A stretch of 64,000 nucleotides of DNA. Origin: Craterostigma plantagineum (taxonomy: Eukaryota; Streptophyta; Magnoliopsida; Lamiales; Linderniaceae). Location: NCBI GenBank assembly GCA_027422505.1, contig JAPQWV010000001.1, positions 8,618,001 to 8,682,000 on the forward strand, given 5' to 3'. The notes beneath the pieces are model-generated. The model worked only from the letters and a program-made list of their open reading frames with translations, had not been told where the DNA came from and did no database searches. This document shows, piece after piece, positions 46,268-57,058 of this stretch (position 1 is the stretch's first letter; each line of letters begins with the position of its first letter). The position numbers were made by a program, and so were the translations under genes.

Positions 46268-49028
46268 TGTGGCGACCCTCGTTTCTTAATACTAATTGTG
46301 GCGGATTTTCGCAATGTAAGTCGCGGACGACCCGTCTGACAAAAACCTTTTCCAAAATAAAATATATTACATCTAATATCATATACATCCTCATCACTAT
46401 ACACGGGCCGTAGCCCCAAAATATCAAAGCGCTCAAAATCCTAAAGTCGCTCCACATGTCGCATCCATGTACAGCCCCGCCCTCAAAAGCCCGTGGAGCA
46501 CCGCCGTCAGCCCGCCTCAGCCGCGACGCGACTCAGTGTCGGGCTCGGTAGCTACAACACGTAAACCCACCCTGAGCTATTTGCCCAGTAGGAGAAATAT
46601 GCGTGAATGCAAAATCCCATCCTATACGCCTCACGACATGCACGCTCGACCCTGATCATGACATATCACGTCTCACGACTCCCCGTGACTCAGCACTATA
46701 CACCCTCGGGTATCCCACTCAGGTCACTTTAGAATGGGAAGGCTTCTCAGGTCTCTTTAGAGTCGCCCATTCCCAGTTGAGGTTCGCACTCGGTCGGCCC
46801 ACTCAGGTCTCCTTAGAGTGGTACGTACTGGAGTCTTCCCCTCTATACCTAACGTTCGGGAGGCCAACTCAGGTCTCTTTAGAGTGGCACTCTCCCAATC
46901 CACTATCCCCACGCTCGGGCGGCCAACTCAGGTCTCTTTAGAGTGGCACGCACCCAGGCACCATCCTGTAGGCGGCCAACTCAGGTCTCTTTAGAGTGGC
47001 ACGCACCCAAGCACGGGCTGCCTACTCAGGTCTCTTTAGAGCGGCTTACACCAATGTTTCCCTCTACCTGACGCCAAGACCAACACCACTCTTCGACACC
47101 GCAAAGTTACCATTCCGCACGGTACTCAATTCCCTTGCACTGACATGGAATGCAAGTGCAGTGCAAATAACATATGACGTGCAACAAATATAATACACGT
47201 AAATCATGTAATTTACCAAGTCACGTAATTCACCGAATTCCCATAATCACGTAACATTCATATTAGCACATGTATTCACATAGAAGGGTTACGTGCCGTA
47301 GATGAAGAGTTCACCTACCTGTCCTTCTAATGTAGTCAGTCGTGATATCTGATGGAATGCATAAACCTGGGACCTCTGAACATATAAGATTATCAGTATC
47401 TATATTAAATCTTGGACTGTACTAGTATAAAATAATTATATTTTAATATTAGTCTAAAGGTCGATAGTCAGCTCGCAAAAACCCCAAAATAATTCACCCG
47501 AAAGTTTATCAAGACATTGGTCAGAGTCGAGTCAACCCTAATTCACATAAAATCTCGGCAAAAGTAGTGTCTCCCGATTTGTCATGTTTAAACCTAAATT
47601 CGTCGAGTGCTTATTTAACATCAGATCGCCCGATTCTTTGTTAAAATTGCCACTGATTCTTTGTTTCGACCGAATGCTCTTTTATCACGGAATAACCCGA
47701 TTCTTCGTTAATTAAGCATCATATACAACGCGGCGAAAGTTCACAATTTGAAAGCTTCTTTCGCCCGATCACTTGGTCCTCCATTCGTCCGATTTGTCAC
47801 TTCCAACGTTTAAATTCATCGAGTGGTCTTCATGTCGGCCGATACTTCAAATGCTTTTCAAACAACGGTCGATTGCTACTTAAAATCTAGTTTCGCCGTG
47901 TTTTATCATTGAATCGCCCGATTTGTCTAGTGTTTAGAGTCACCCGATTACATGGCTCTCAAACGCCCGATCTGGAATTTTAAAGTGTAATTTCCATCGT
48001 CCGATTTCCAGATTCGCCAAGAGTTTGCTTAGGGTTTGGTCAAGGTTGGATTAGGGTTTGAAAAACCCTAGTTTCGGTCGATACTCCCACAAATTCGAAT
48101 CGCCCGATTTCTTCAAAATGGGTAAATTATCCAAATCGCCCGATGTGCCCAGAAATTCATACACTAAGAACATCAAACCCTAAAATTATAAAAAATTATT
48201 AGTACTATGATCACCTTTGAAAACTATACAGAATCCAGAAAATTGTACGTCTAAACTCATTCCCCCTTAATATTTCATGTACCTAGAATTACTAACACTT
48301 CTATTTCATCAGATAAACCAATGTGATCCTCACTAGACTGCTAAAGTTAGAGTTTTCTACCCATGATAGATTAAGAACCCTTATGATAATATTATGTATC
48401 GACAATATTATCACAACTCATACTCTATCATATGAATACTCATAATCATGGACTAGAATTCGAAAGTCCTAGGATCCCTACCATAATACCTTAGAAAGTC
48501 TCCTATGGTTATCACTTAGTCATGGAAGAGAGTATATTCATATCAAAAATAGATTAAACATATAAGCATGGAGAATTTTATATACCTCTTCTAGAAAGCT
48601 TTTGGATTTGTTAGTGAGCTTAGTCGAAATTCCTCCTGGTTCTATCTTGTTATTCGTCCTTTCTCAAATGAGATTATTCCTTACTAATGATCTCAACTCA
48701 TACTAGATATACATTAAGGTTTCGATAATTGTGTTGAAAAGACTAGGAGGTGACGACATTTTCTTCAAGCTAAAGTAATTTCATTCTCAATGTCTATCTT
48801 AGTAAATCGTGGGCCTTAGTTTCGAATCTTTAAATGTAACCCAACTAATTTGCCCCAAAAATTGTATAGATTGTATTTAATTCTTTAGGTTAATTTTCGA
48901 AATCTGAAACTTTTAAAATTCATATTTTCGTTGCATGACTTAAATTTCATTATTAAATTTCCTAATCTGGAAAATGATTACACAAATAATTACAGCAAAT
49001 CCCGTATTTAATTTTTACGGGTATTACA
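46268..49028 (-). mobile_element. Solo LTR related to the gypsy derivative's LTR
   Basis: Runs TGTGGCGACCCTCG...ACGGGTATTACA (2761 bp), the same termini as the LTRs at 37259 and 42215 but diverged inside. Flanks are GCCCA (46263-46267) and GCCCC (49029-49033), a five-base duplication with one change. No internal region. It contains a seven-unit tandem repeat (46715-47045) and a CGCCCGAT motif field (47560-48140). Confidence 0.85.
46715..47048. repeat. Seven spaced units of ACTCAGGTCTCTTTAGAGTGG
   Basis: Units near 46718, 46747, 46800, 46865, 46925, 46977 and 47025, each 20-25 bp and 29-65 bp apart. Later units also share the flanking CGGCCA and CACGCACCC. Each unit contains CTCTTTAGAG, an imperfect palindrome. 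Confidence 0.85.
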
Positions 49029-49033
49029 GCCCC

Positions 49034-50838
49034 CGACAAACTTCGTTGTGAGCCCTCAGCAACAACATCAAAGCCTTGAGGCGGAGCTAATTGAACAAGT
49101 GGCCCAGGAGCTTGAAGTGGAGACTTCTACTTAGGACCTTGACGCCACGCTGATTGACGAAGTGGCTCAAGAGTTAGAAGTCGAGGATCCAGTTGATGAA
49201 CTAGGAGCTGAAGTGTCCATCCATGTAGACATGTTTCAAGGGTCACTTGAGGATATCCATAATTCAAATGAAGTAAAAACCAGGCTTATTGCCATGAAGC
49301 ACAACCCGAAGCAGAACTGGGGCACAACCCACTTCAACAGGCTACCACGCCTGACACAGAGGCCTTGATCTCCATGATCACACCTGAAGAGCCTCAGCCG
49401 ACAACACAACCCAATGAGGAATCTGAACGTGACCCAACTCCTCACACGGCTACATCGTCCGACACGGAGTCAGATGAGGATATTCAATTAATTAGACGGT
49501 CTCCCACACGTCAACTCATACCAGACGAGCCCGTCTTACATGCTGTTGCTACCACGTCAGACACAACGCCAGTAATTACTACAAGTACTCCGGACCTTCC
49601 TTCGCTCAGTCTTGAGCCGCAGAACGACATTCCTACGTCCATTGAGGCCGAGATCAGCTTCAGACCACTACCGGCCTCGACACCCGAGTGTCTGACACAC
49701 ATAATTCTTCTAGAATCTGTCCCAACATCCATAGATACGAATCCTATTGATTCAACTAAAGGATTGGATGGAAGTCTCAAAACGTCGCAACCTCAAGAGA
49801 CGACGAGCCAGCCCGATGAGACGGTGTTCACCCAAGGGTTGTCAACAGGCGACATCAGTCGTCCTGGTCCATCTACCACGGAGGTGTTCAATCATTTTGT
49901 GACTGAAGCTCGACTAAAGGCCGCTCTTTCTGAAGCACTTAGATCATTGAAGGCAAATTGATGGAGAGAGTGCTAACACAATCGAGACGTCCCGCCAAGA
50001 TAGAGGGAAAGCACCCGTCCCGGAGGCCCCTTCGTCACAACTGAACCTCACACCCACACAACCCATCATCTCCCTCACTCGCATTCAATCACCTAACCTT
50101 ATTAATCCAGCCACCGTACCTATCAGTGAACTCCGTTCCATTTTCGTCGCCCGACTCTTTGAGCTACCCAACCGAACGCCTAAGGAAGAATATCTCTTCA
50201 GACGTCTAGTGGATCATCCTGACCCGATTACGCAATCATGCCGAAGTCAAGCTCCTGCTCCAAACTCCGACATGACGACCCTGACGATTAGGATCATCAT
50301 GAGGGGGAGAAGAGACCTAGGACCTCTACGAGCTATCAAGGACAAAGCTCGAGCATGGAGCAGACAAGTACAAGAGCCGCTGAAACCTCACGACCAAAAC
50401 CCGCTCACAAACCCAAACCAAAACAACCACCACCACGCACTGCACCCAAACTCTAACCCAAAACAAACCACCCACCTTAAGAACACCTCCGCCCACACCA
50501 CTTCATGCACCTATCACAAGCCCATTGCTTCCGGAAGAAGAAGCAAGTGTCGATATGCTCTTAGCGTTAGCTGAAACTCAAGCACCGTCAAGCTCAACTG
50601 CTCCAGACCAGTCAGAAACATCAAGACGTGGAGTCGACCCACACAAAGTCCTCGACAAGTATATTTTCGACGGACAGTGGATGACCCACAGTATGCCCGA
50701 CATGATTCAAAGTCAAAGACTCAAGGACGTTCAACACTCCCTACGACAAGCTTCGGTAGACCTAGTCCTAATAGAAGACGAAGAACTTCAGGAAGGCGAA
50801 GATCACGAGGTGGATCCCCCAAGGCTTCTAGAGTTGAT
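49034..50838 (+). pseudogene. Unknown retroelement ORF (aORF), copy B, middle part
   Basis: Coding-like from 49040: an acidic internal repeat ELIEQVAQELEVE / TLIDEVAQELEVE, then 49365-49961, rich in Thr, Pro, Ser and Glu, ending in a helical EARLKAALSEALRSLKAN. Then IEGKAPVPEAPSSQLNL, LFELPNRTPKEEYLFRRLV, a basic RHDDPDD segment, and 50525-50838 with LLALAETQ, DKYIFDGQWMTHSMP and QASVDLVLIEDEELQEG. The last part matches copy A 27120-27430. Stops or shifts occur near 49130, 49368, 49961 and 50280. The Cassandra insertion at 50839 cuts the LLELI segment. Confidence 0.6.
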
Positions 50839-51054
50839 TGTGATGCCCGGGGCCGAAGAGGGCGGGGAGTGATCGCTGGTGCCAGGGTGCACGGACAATG
50901 AGCGGCTCCTGGCAGGCTTCTAGGCGAAGGGGTACATGAACGAACTGATCCAACACCAGAATGAGAGGGGATCCTGAGACTGACAATGTATGGGCGTGTC
51001 AGGCTAAGAATCGTATAAAAAGGATTGATAGTACTACTCATATCACCAAGGTCG

Positions 51055-51170
51055 ACCTACCTTTTCGGGAGTCCATCTATAGAAACTCCGAAGTTAAGCG
51101 TGCTTGACTTGGGGCAATCTAGGGATGGGTGACCCCCTGTGAAGTTTCTCAGGGTGCGTGTGAGCGAGTG
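51055..51170 (+). other. 5S rRNA-derived segment in the left Cassandra LTR
   Basis: Includes AACTCCGAAGTTAAGCGTGCTT (box A region near 51085-51105) and GGATGGGTGACCCCCTG (box C region near 51123), in 5S order and spacing. The ends differ from true 5S rRNA, so it is a Pol III promoter-like relic, not an rRNA gene. Confidence 0.88.
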
Positions 51171-51306
51171 CACGAAGCACGCTAAAAGGTTAAATGGTGG
51201 TACAGTGGGGCCAGACTATCAGTCGGAGTGTGGTGGGCCCAACCCCACTGGTCCCGGTAGGGACCGATGCTATAGTGACACCCGGTATGGGACGGGTCGT
51301 TACAGG

Positions 51307-51318
51307 TGGTATCAGAGC
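51307..51318 (+). other. Cassandra primer-binding site
   Basis: TGGTATCAGAGC two bases after the LTR end TTACA. Confidence 0.92.
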
Positions 51319-51592
51319 ACAACCTCTCGCAGTACGGTGCTGGTTCGGGGACGAACCAGGCGGAAGCTGGTGGGCATGTGATGCCCGGGGCCGAAGAGGG
51401 CGGGGAGTGATCGCTGGTGCCAGGGTGCACGGACAATGAGCGGCTCCTGGCAGGCTTCTAGGCGAAGGTGTACATGAACGAACTGATCCAACACCAGAAT
51501 GAGAGGGGATCCTGAGACTGACAATGTATGGGCGTGTCAGGCTAAGAATCGTATAAAAAGGATTGATATTACTACTCATATCACCAAGGTCG

Positions 51593-51708
51593 ACCTACCT
51601 TTTCGGGAGTCCATCTATAGAAACTCCGAAGTTAAGCGTGCTTGACTTGGGGCAATCTAGGGATGGGTGACCCCCTGGGAAGTTTCTCAGGGTGCGTGTG
51701 AGCGAGTG
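51593..51708 (+). other. 5S rRNA-derived segment in the right Cassandra LTR
   Basis: Same sequence 538 bp downstream of the first. It has CCCCCTGGGAAGT, closer to 5S than the left copy's CCCCCTGTGAAGT. Confidence 0.85.
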
Positions 51709-51759
51709 CACGAAGCACGCTAAAAGATTAAATGGTGGTACTGTGGGGCCAGACTATCA

Positions 51760-52446
51760 GATATTAGGTGTCTACTATGCAAGTGCGGTATTCCAACTCC
51801 AATCTACCAGATAGAGCAGATAGACAGAACTCAAGAAGAGCTAACCGAGAGTGATCCACCATACCTTCTTGCCGAGAAGATCTACCATCTCTACCAACTG
51901 TATGTAGAGAAGTACAAGGATCCTCAAGGCTTTATCAAGAAGGAAGGGCTCGAGGGACTCTATAGGTTCATGGTGCGCCAAGTCAAGTTCTTTGCCGCAC
52001 ACGACCTTCAGATGGATCTGGAGAGCAACATGAAGAAGGTCGACATGACTGCTCCGCATAATAAAGGACCTGAGGTCGAAGGGCTTCCCAACAATCACGT
52101 ACACATAAGCTCAGTCTTAGCAATCACCTACCACAATCCAATTGTTAAAAAAATAGGTTGACGCTGAAGACAGAAGTCAATAAATCCTGTGATGGGAGGC
52201 TCAAAGTAATCAGGAAGAATATAGAGAAGAGATTGGAAGAGATTAATAAAGATACCATGCTGCATCTTCACAGGTTTGTGAGAGAACAACCACTTCTGAT
52301 GGAACTACTTGAAGCTATTGAGGAGCGAATAGAGCTGAGGAACACCATCAGAAACTACGAGCATGCACCAGGCTTGCACAGGTCGTTCTATGCCCGACGA
52401 GGACAGATAGCGCGGAAGGGCAATCAAGCACAAATGGGGAAAATGT
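51760..52446 (+). pseudogene. Unknown retroelement ORF (aORF), copy B, C-terminal part
   Basis: Coding resumes with QIDRTQEELTESDPPYLLAEK, IYHLYQLYVEKYKDPQGFIKK, EGLEGLYRFMVRQVKFFAAH, HVHISSVLAITYHNPIVKK, then after a frame change near 52150 LKVIRKNIEKRLEEINKDTM and REQPLLMELLEAIEERIELR to the stop near 52448. It is uninterrupted where copy A carries its solo LTR, which confirms the ancestral sequence. The C-terminus predicts a basic coiled coil. Confidence 0.7.
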
Positions 52447-52795
52447 AGAATATAAGATATAATTGTGCTATGATTTTATTAGATGTCTTCGATGTTTGGG
52501 GCTTTTATTGTATTAGTCCATAGTTTAGGACTCGTTTGATATTTATACCAAGTTTGTTTGGTATAAATAGCATTGTAATCATTGAGCTTAATAGAGAAAG
52601 TTTTAGAATTTGATCGGAAGGGCTGACAAATTCGATCCTAGAGAGAGAAACAACAAACACTTTCTCACACTAGAAGATTCTCTCTCGTGCTCTTCATAGA
52701 AAGGTTTTATATCGAAATTCAATTTAAACAATTCTAACCGATTATCTTAGAATTCTTGCCTAGGATCGTAGTGTTGATAATCTAGGGACCTAACA
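52444..52795 (+). repeat. LTR-like 3' end of copy B (352 bp)
   Basis: TGTAGAATATAAG...GGGACCTAACA, homologous to 30454-30799. It is preceded by AAATGGGGAAAA. The next bases are ACCTC, a candidate target-site half with no partner in view. Confidence 0.7.
52542..52570 (+). promoter_or_regulatory. TATA box inside a perfect 10-bp inverted repeat, copy B
   Basis: TTTATACCAA (52542-52551) and TTGGTATAAA (52558-52567) with the same 6-bp loop as copy A; TATAAATAG at 52562-52570. Confidence 0.6.
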
Positions 52796-53150
52796 ACCTC
52801 GCTCTGATACCAATTGAAGTAAAATATGTGCCTAAGAGTGAGGTGAGGTGAACTAGGCTATCAAAAACTTTTTGCTTCTTTGATAAAAAAGTATCTTTAA
52901 AATGAGACAGTGGAATTAAAATGTTTTGATGGATATTCCCTTAAAAGCAGTTTCCTGGTTTTTAAAAGTTAATCGAGTGGAACCTTGTGCGTGCAACTGA
53001 ACTGAAAAGTAAAGAACACCAGGATTTATAGAGGTTATATCACCAAGTAGGGTTTAGTCCTCTCCTTGAGGTTTGCTCCTAAAGAGTTTGATCAATCCAC
53101 TATAATGTTACTGTAGTTGGTTCCAGAAGTGATCAATCGCCATTACACAA
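52796..53150 (-). other. Remnant of another minus-strand LTR element
   Basis: GCTCTGATACCA (near 52801) is a minus-strand tRNA-iMet primer site. TGAAGTAAAATATG next to it would be the LTR edge. Sequence continues beyond the inserted copia derivative at 57397. No coding seen. Confidence 0.5.
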
Positions 53151-53155
53151 CCGAG

Positions 53156-55096
53156 TGTTAGGAATATGCCCTCGAATGCTATACGAGGATTATATTGTAT
53201 AGGGCATTAGATTATTTATCGTTCGACCTTTTGTTTAATAGGATAATTTCGTGTGTTTAATGAAAGGCATTGTTCGTTTATTGAATATAAGAGTTCTTTA
53301 CTTAGCATTCGGTAAAGAAATAAATGAACAAACCCAAATGTGTCGAGTTGAGTCACTGTTCTCGATGGGTACGAGAGAGGAAGGCACCAGTGGACTCTTA
53401 ACCTCGAACATTAAAAGTCCGTAAGCATGAGGCTCCAGTTGGGTGCAAGATAACCGATCACGGCTTATTTGTCGATGACCTATCGTGTGCAGATATCCCG
53501 CTTGGAAGCGGGGGTCATGACTTGTGATACGAATCGAATCAAGGGAAGCGGGGGTCATGACTTGTGATACGAATCGAATCAAGGGATTGACCTGTTCCAT
53601 GGACACTGACTCACGGGTCGTGCGATCGAACATGGCTTATTACTCAAGGAGTGTCAATGAGCGACGACAACACTGTAGTAGTCTACGTGAACGTTAGATC
53701 GAAAGGGGCTTTGACGGAGTTGACTTCGATGTCTTCACTGTCACTGGTTTCCCTCGACCCGATTTGCTATTGCATGGGTGAGCGGGCCAGATGCGGTCTT
53801 GATGACGATTTGTGGTTGCCTGGCTTATACCGCCGAGTACGGATTCACAGTCTCACAAGTAATCCAGATAAGTGTCCTATGAGCACAGCGATGGGAAATT
53901 ACGAAATCGTTGGCCTATGTATTGAACTAACTCATGTGAGACATGGAGTGTAGTTTGGTAATTTACCTCGTCTCCGTTTTATCATAGAATCGAGTTTAGT
54001 GAGTTTGACATAGACCATGGCTCTCACTTGATTGGGACACTGCTGAAGGGTTGATACGTAGCACTGTTATCTATAGTGAGGTTCTGGAATAAAGAGTGGG
54101 TCGAAATATGCACTCGAATCGGGTTACGGTCCGGTACTGCGGGATTGGCTAGGTAATTACTGGACTCTTAAATTCCTCCCTTGCCGATTGAGTGGAGCCT
54201 AGAGAGTCGGGCTTAAAAAGGTTTATCAACGCGTACTGATAAGGAGAGAAAGTGTTTTGGACCTTAACGGACCTTGGGCCGTTGGGCCAGGCCTTAATGG
54301 GCCTCGGGCCATTTATTGGATCGGAGTTGGACTTCTTATGAAACTGGCTTTAAGACTTGGGCTTGGCGAAGTGATAAATGGGCTTGAGGATAAAATAGGA
54401 TTTCACCTTAAGCTAATTTCGAAAAATGCCTTTGAGGGTATTTTTGGAATTTGCATATTTGATATAAATAAATATGGAATAAATATTTAGAATATTATTT
54501 ATTTAAATTTCGAAATTAATCTAGGATTAAGTTTCGAATTCCATACCATATTTAAATATATTTAGTTTGACTTGGTATTTAAGTTAGTTTTCGAATAATA
54601 GCAAGTTTCCTTTAGTTTGGATTTGAAATTCAAAAGAGAGTAAGATGTGGCAAAAATCTCTCACACTTTAATGACTAAGTATCAAAATCCAAGCCTTTAA
54701 ATAGGCTAAGAATTTCGTACTCCATATGAAGAGAAAGCAAGTGATTTTCGAAATCAACTAAAGGCACAAAACGCACACCGAACGCACACACTTTTCTCCC
54801 ACGCGACGGCTCGGTTCTCTCTAGCCATCTTTAGAGAACTGACGCCGTGGTACACTGCGAGGTCGGCGTGATGATCTAGTGCCCTCCACCACCATCGACG
54901 AAGTCTTGATGAAAAGGACGAGGAGCTGCCACTCGCTTCAACTGGTAATTCTCTACGGGTTTGACCCGCCCTATTACATGTCTATGTGATACTATTCTGA
55001 TTCGAGCAACGAGGGCAATCGGGGAACCCGAAAAATTTTTGTTCCGCACCATACCCGGGGAAGTGGCATATCCGGGAGGCACCGGGTAACCCAACA
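53156..55096 (+). repeat. 5' LTR of the copia derivative (1941 bp)
   Basis: TGTTAGGAATATGCCCTCG to GGGTAACCCAACA. ORFs in it (for example 53651-53953) are not conserved proteins. It contains a 40-bp tandem duplication at 53506-53585. The last third matches 31346-31944 in reverse complement. Confidence 0.88.
53506..53585. repeat. Tandem duplication, 2 x 40 bp
   Basis: Two adjacent identical units starting AAGCGGGGGTCATGACTTG, at 53506-53545 and 53546-53585, inside the LTR. Probably slippage or unequal exchange. Confidence 0.9.
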
Positions 55097-55097
55097 G

Positions 55098-55109
55098 TGG
55101 TATCAGAGC
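55098..55109 (+). other. Primer-binding site, tRNA-iMet type
   Basis: TGGTATCAGAGC one base after the LTR end CCCAACA. Confidence 0.92.
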
Positions 55110-56930
55110 GGGCGCTCGTGATCGGAATCATAACGTGTTTAATTGAAACGAGGCGTGTGGGAGACTATCGAAACGCCAATGCGGTTCGACCGTTGTTGGG
55201 TTGTCCGATGCGTCGTTTGCCAACCCACGGCCATCCACTCGTGCGGTACGGACCGACGAGGAACCACGGACCGGACAGGTACCTGCGCGGCGGCAGGATC
55301 CGGGCAGCCGCGCGTTGTGCGCGAGCTGCGAGCGGTGCAGCGACACCGCAGCGGCGGGATCGGGCTGCTTCGAGTAGGCCCGATCCGTCTCGTACTCCGG
55401 GACTGCGCCAGCCATGGTGGCTTAGGCACCGGCCCCGGGCAGTGCCGCCGCAACGGGCGGCGGCACCCCAAGGATCGTCCGAGGCTTTGGCCGCGGACTG
55501 CGACGGCATGCGCGGTGCCCTCTGCGCAAGACAGCTGCAGCAACTCCGGCTCGGCCGGAACACTGCGACGGTGATCTCTCCCAGCAAGGCTCCGACACGG
55601 AGGGCTGAGGCGACAAAGGAGTCGCGGCAGTTTTCTACCGCGAGATGAACACGGGCGCGTTGCGCGTGGCGTGTCGTCGCCGGTGGCACGGCTGTTTCGG
55701 CTCAGACCGGGACTCCCCGCCGGCGGCCTTCTCCATCGTGGCTCTCCGGCGTGTTTTGACGGCTGAGCGATTTGAGTCGTGGCGGCTGCATTAGGGTTTC
55801 ACGCTCAAAGACTTAACGGGCCTTTAATGGGCTTGGCCAGTTTGAGGCCCAATTTTCGTTTCTTTTAAAATCACGTAATTGTCAACGTGCTCGTTGTGAA
55901 TGTGATTCAAGGCGCACTTGCGGGTTTAGGAATTTGGTTTCCGGATCATTTGTTAAGGGTCACGTCCCCCCGGGTTATATTTGTTTTGTATGGGTTGTTC
56001 GGGACTGATGATCCCCTCGTGTTGTAATTTACAGTTTTATTAGATTAGCTTAAATACGAACACGAGGGCCCATTAGATGGTAGACAACCACCCGGCGGTG
56101 ACAAGGTGGTGGACGTTCGGTGACTTTGAGGCCGTTCGAGTGACGAAGGACGTTTGACGACATCAAGACCCGTGCAACAACCCGATTTTTTTGAATATGC
56201 ATGTAATAGGGATAGACTAGAAATAACCCGTTTGTGTTGTCTTGCAGTTTATTTTCCTAGGGTTTATTTACTACCTACATGCGGGTTGGTTTTTGAAGTG
56301 ATATGCATGTTCAATGTGCTCTTATGTGGGATGGTTTATTCTCCCGTTTGATATATACTAAGTGGGTAAAGGAGTTGGATTCCTGTCTTCTATCATGCTT
56401 GAGATGTGTAGCGTTGGGGAGTTTTGTGATTTGTTCCGAGTAAGTTGGCGTCGTATATCCCTCCCCAATGTTAGCGTCTCAGGTGCGTCTTGGACGCCGC
56501 TCGTCATACCAGTCCGCCCCCCCCACAAAGCGTATGGCAGCAAGGGGCGGTACATTCTGTGCGATTTGAGCATAAGTTGATAGGTCACACTTAGGCAGTT
56601 ATACCCAATAAGCAGGGTTAGCCTAACAGGGTCAATGACTGAGACAAAGATAGTTGAAACTCTTATTGGATAAGTTCACGTTTGAGGTGACTTCGATAAG
56701 ATTAGATAAGCCAAATATTGCGTTAAAGGTTGAGGCGAATCTAGTTGAGTCGGGGACATCAACTCCACTATGAAACTTTCAACGAGGTTTCCGAAACTCT
56801 TCTCGGGAGGATAGTGTTTTCGAGAAAAATAGTGGGAGTCAAGCTAAACGAAAAGTCCTTGTTTGCGCTTGATGAATGATAAGATAAACCTAGTTAGATT
56901 TATATTTTCTGCAGCTTTACGTTTCCTTCT
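55110..56930 (+). other. GC-rich untranslated leader of the copia derivative
   Basis: 55110-55800 is strongly GC-rich, and long open frames overlap on both strands without conserved protein features, as expected from base composition. Part matches 30800-31334 in reverse complement. 55800-56930 is mixed sequence leading to gag. No gene supported. Confidence 0.65.
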
Positions 56931-57058
56931 ATTTACTGCGATGATGACATTATTACTATGCTGCTTGAGAGAAATTGTTTGGTGGGACAAACTACGTGGA
57001 TTGGCTCTGTAACCTGAGGATAGTTCTAGGAATGGAGTCATTAACTTATGTCCTCGAT
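56931..57058 (+). pseudogene. copia gag N-terminal stub
   Basis: FGGTNYVDWLCNLRIVLGME and LTYVLDA match the start of copia gag (the GxNYxxWxxNLRIVL pattern). The frame then runs into LTR sequence at the deletion join, so only about 30-40 residues remain. Confidence 0.75.

Larger units (their letters stand above)
50839..51759 (+). mobile_element. Cassandra TRIM element with 5S-rRNA-derived LTRs, 3'-truncated
   Basis: Left LTR 50839-51304 (466 bp, TGTGATGCCCGGGG to GGTCGTTACA), 72-bp internal region with a primer site, right LTR from 51377 stopping at GACTATCAG (51759), so roughly its last 83 bp are missing. Each LTR carries a 5S rRNA-like segment. It has no coding capacity. Small size, the 5S-derived promoter and the tRNA-iMet primer site define the Cassandra group. 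The missing LTR end and ~330 bp of flanking aORF (compare copy A 27437-27760) went together. Confidence 0.92.
31945..52795 (+). mobile_element. copia-plus-aORF retroelement, copy B, heavily interrupted
   Basis: Same order as copy A: gag-protease linker, protease, integrase, RT, spacer, TCGATCG-rich segment, aORF, terminal repeat. The 5' part is lost at about 31945, and RT after 34615 plus all RNase H are deleted. Insertions: gypsy derivative 37259-45042 (AGACC), solo LTR 46268-49028 (GCCCA/GCCCC) and Cassandra 50839-51759. Unlike copy A it retains the aORF N-terminus. Repetition of the same gene order argues that pol and aORF belong to one element. Confidence 0.6.

Noticed and set aside
46715..47048. 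CRISPR-like array
   Set aside because: Units are imperfect, spacers vary from about 5 to 45 bp, and the array lies in an LTR of a plant element with no associated genes.
51055..51708. Two 5S rRNA genes
   Set aside because: The sequence is 5S-like only in the internal promoter and central parts, and it sits inside Cassandra LTRs with a primer site between them. It is a known relic type, not a 5S array.
53651..53953. 100-codon open frame in the LTR at 53156-55096
   Set aside because: Lies within the LTR, has no domain, and is not supported by the related LTR copies.
55128..55689. Several overlapping long open frames on both strands, up to 183 codons
   Set aside because: They lie in the GC-rich leader of the copia derivative between the primer site and gag. 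All frames are long because stops are rare at this base composition, and none has a recognisable domain.
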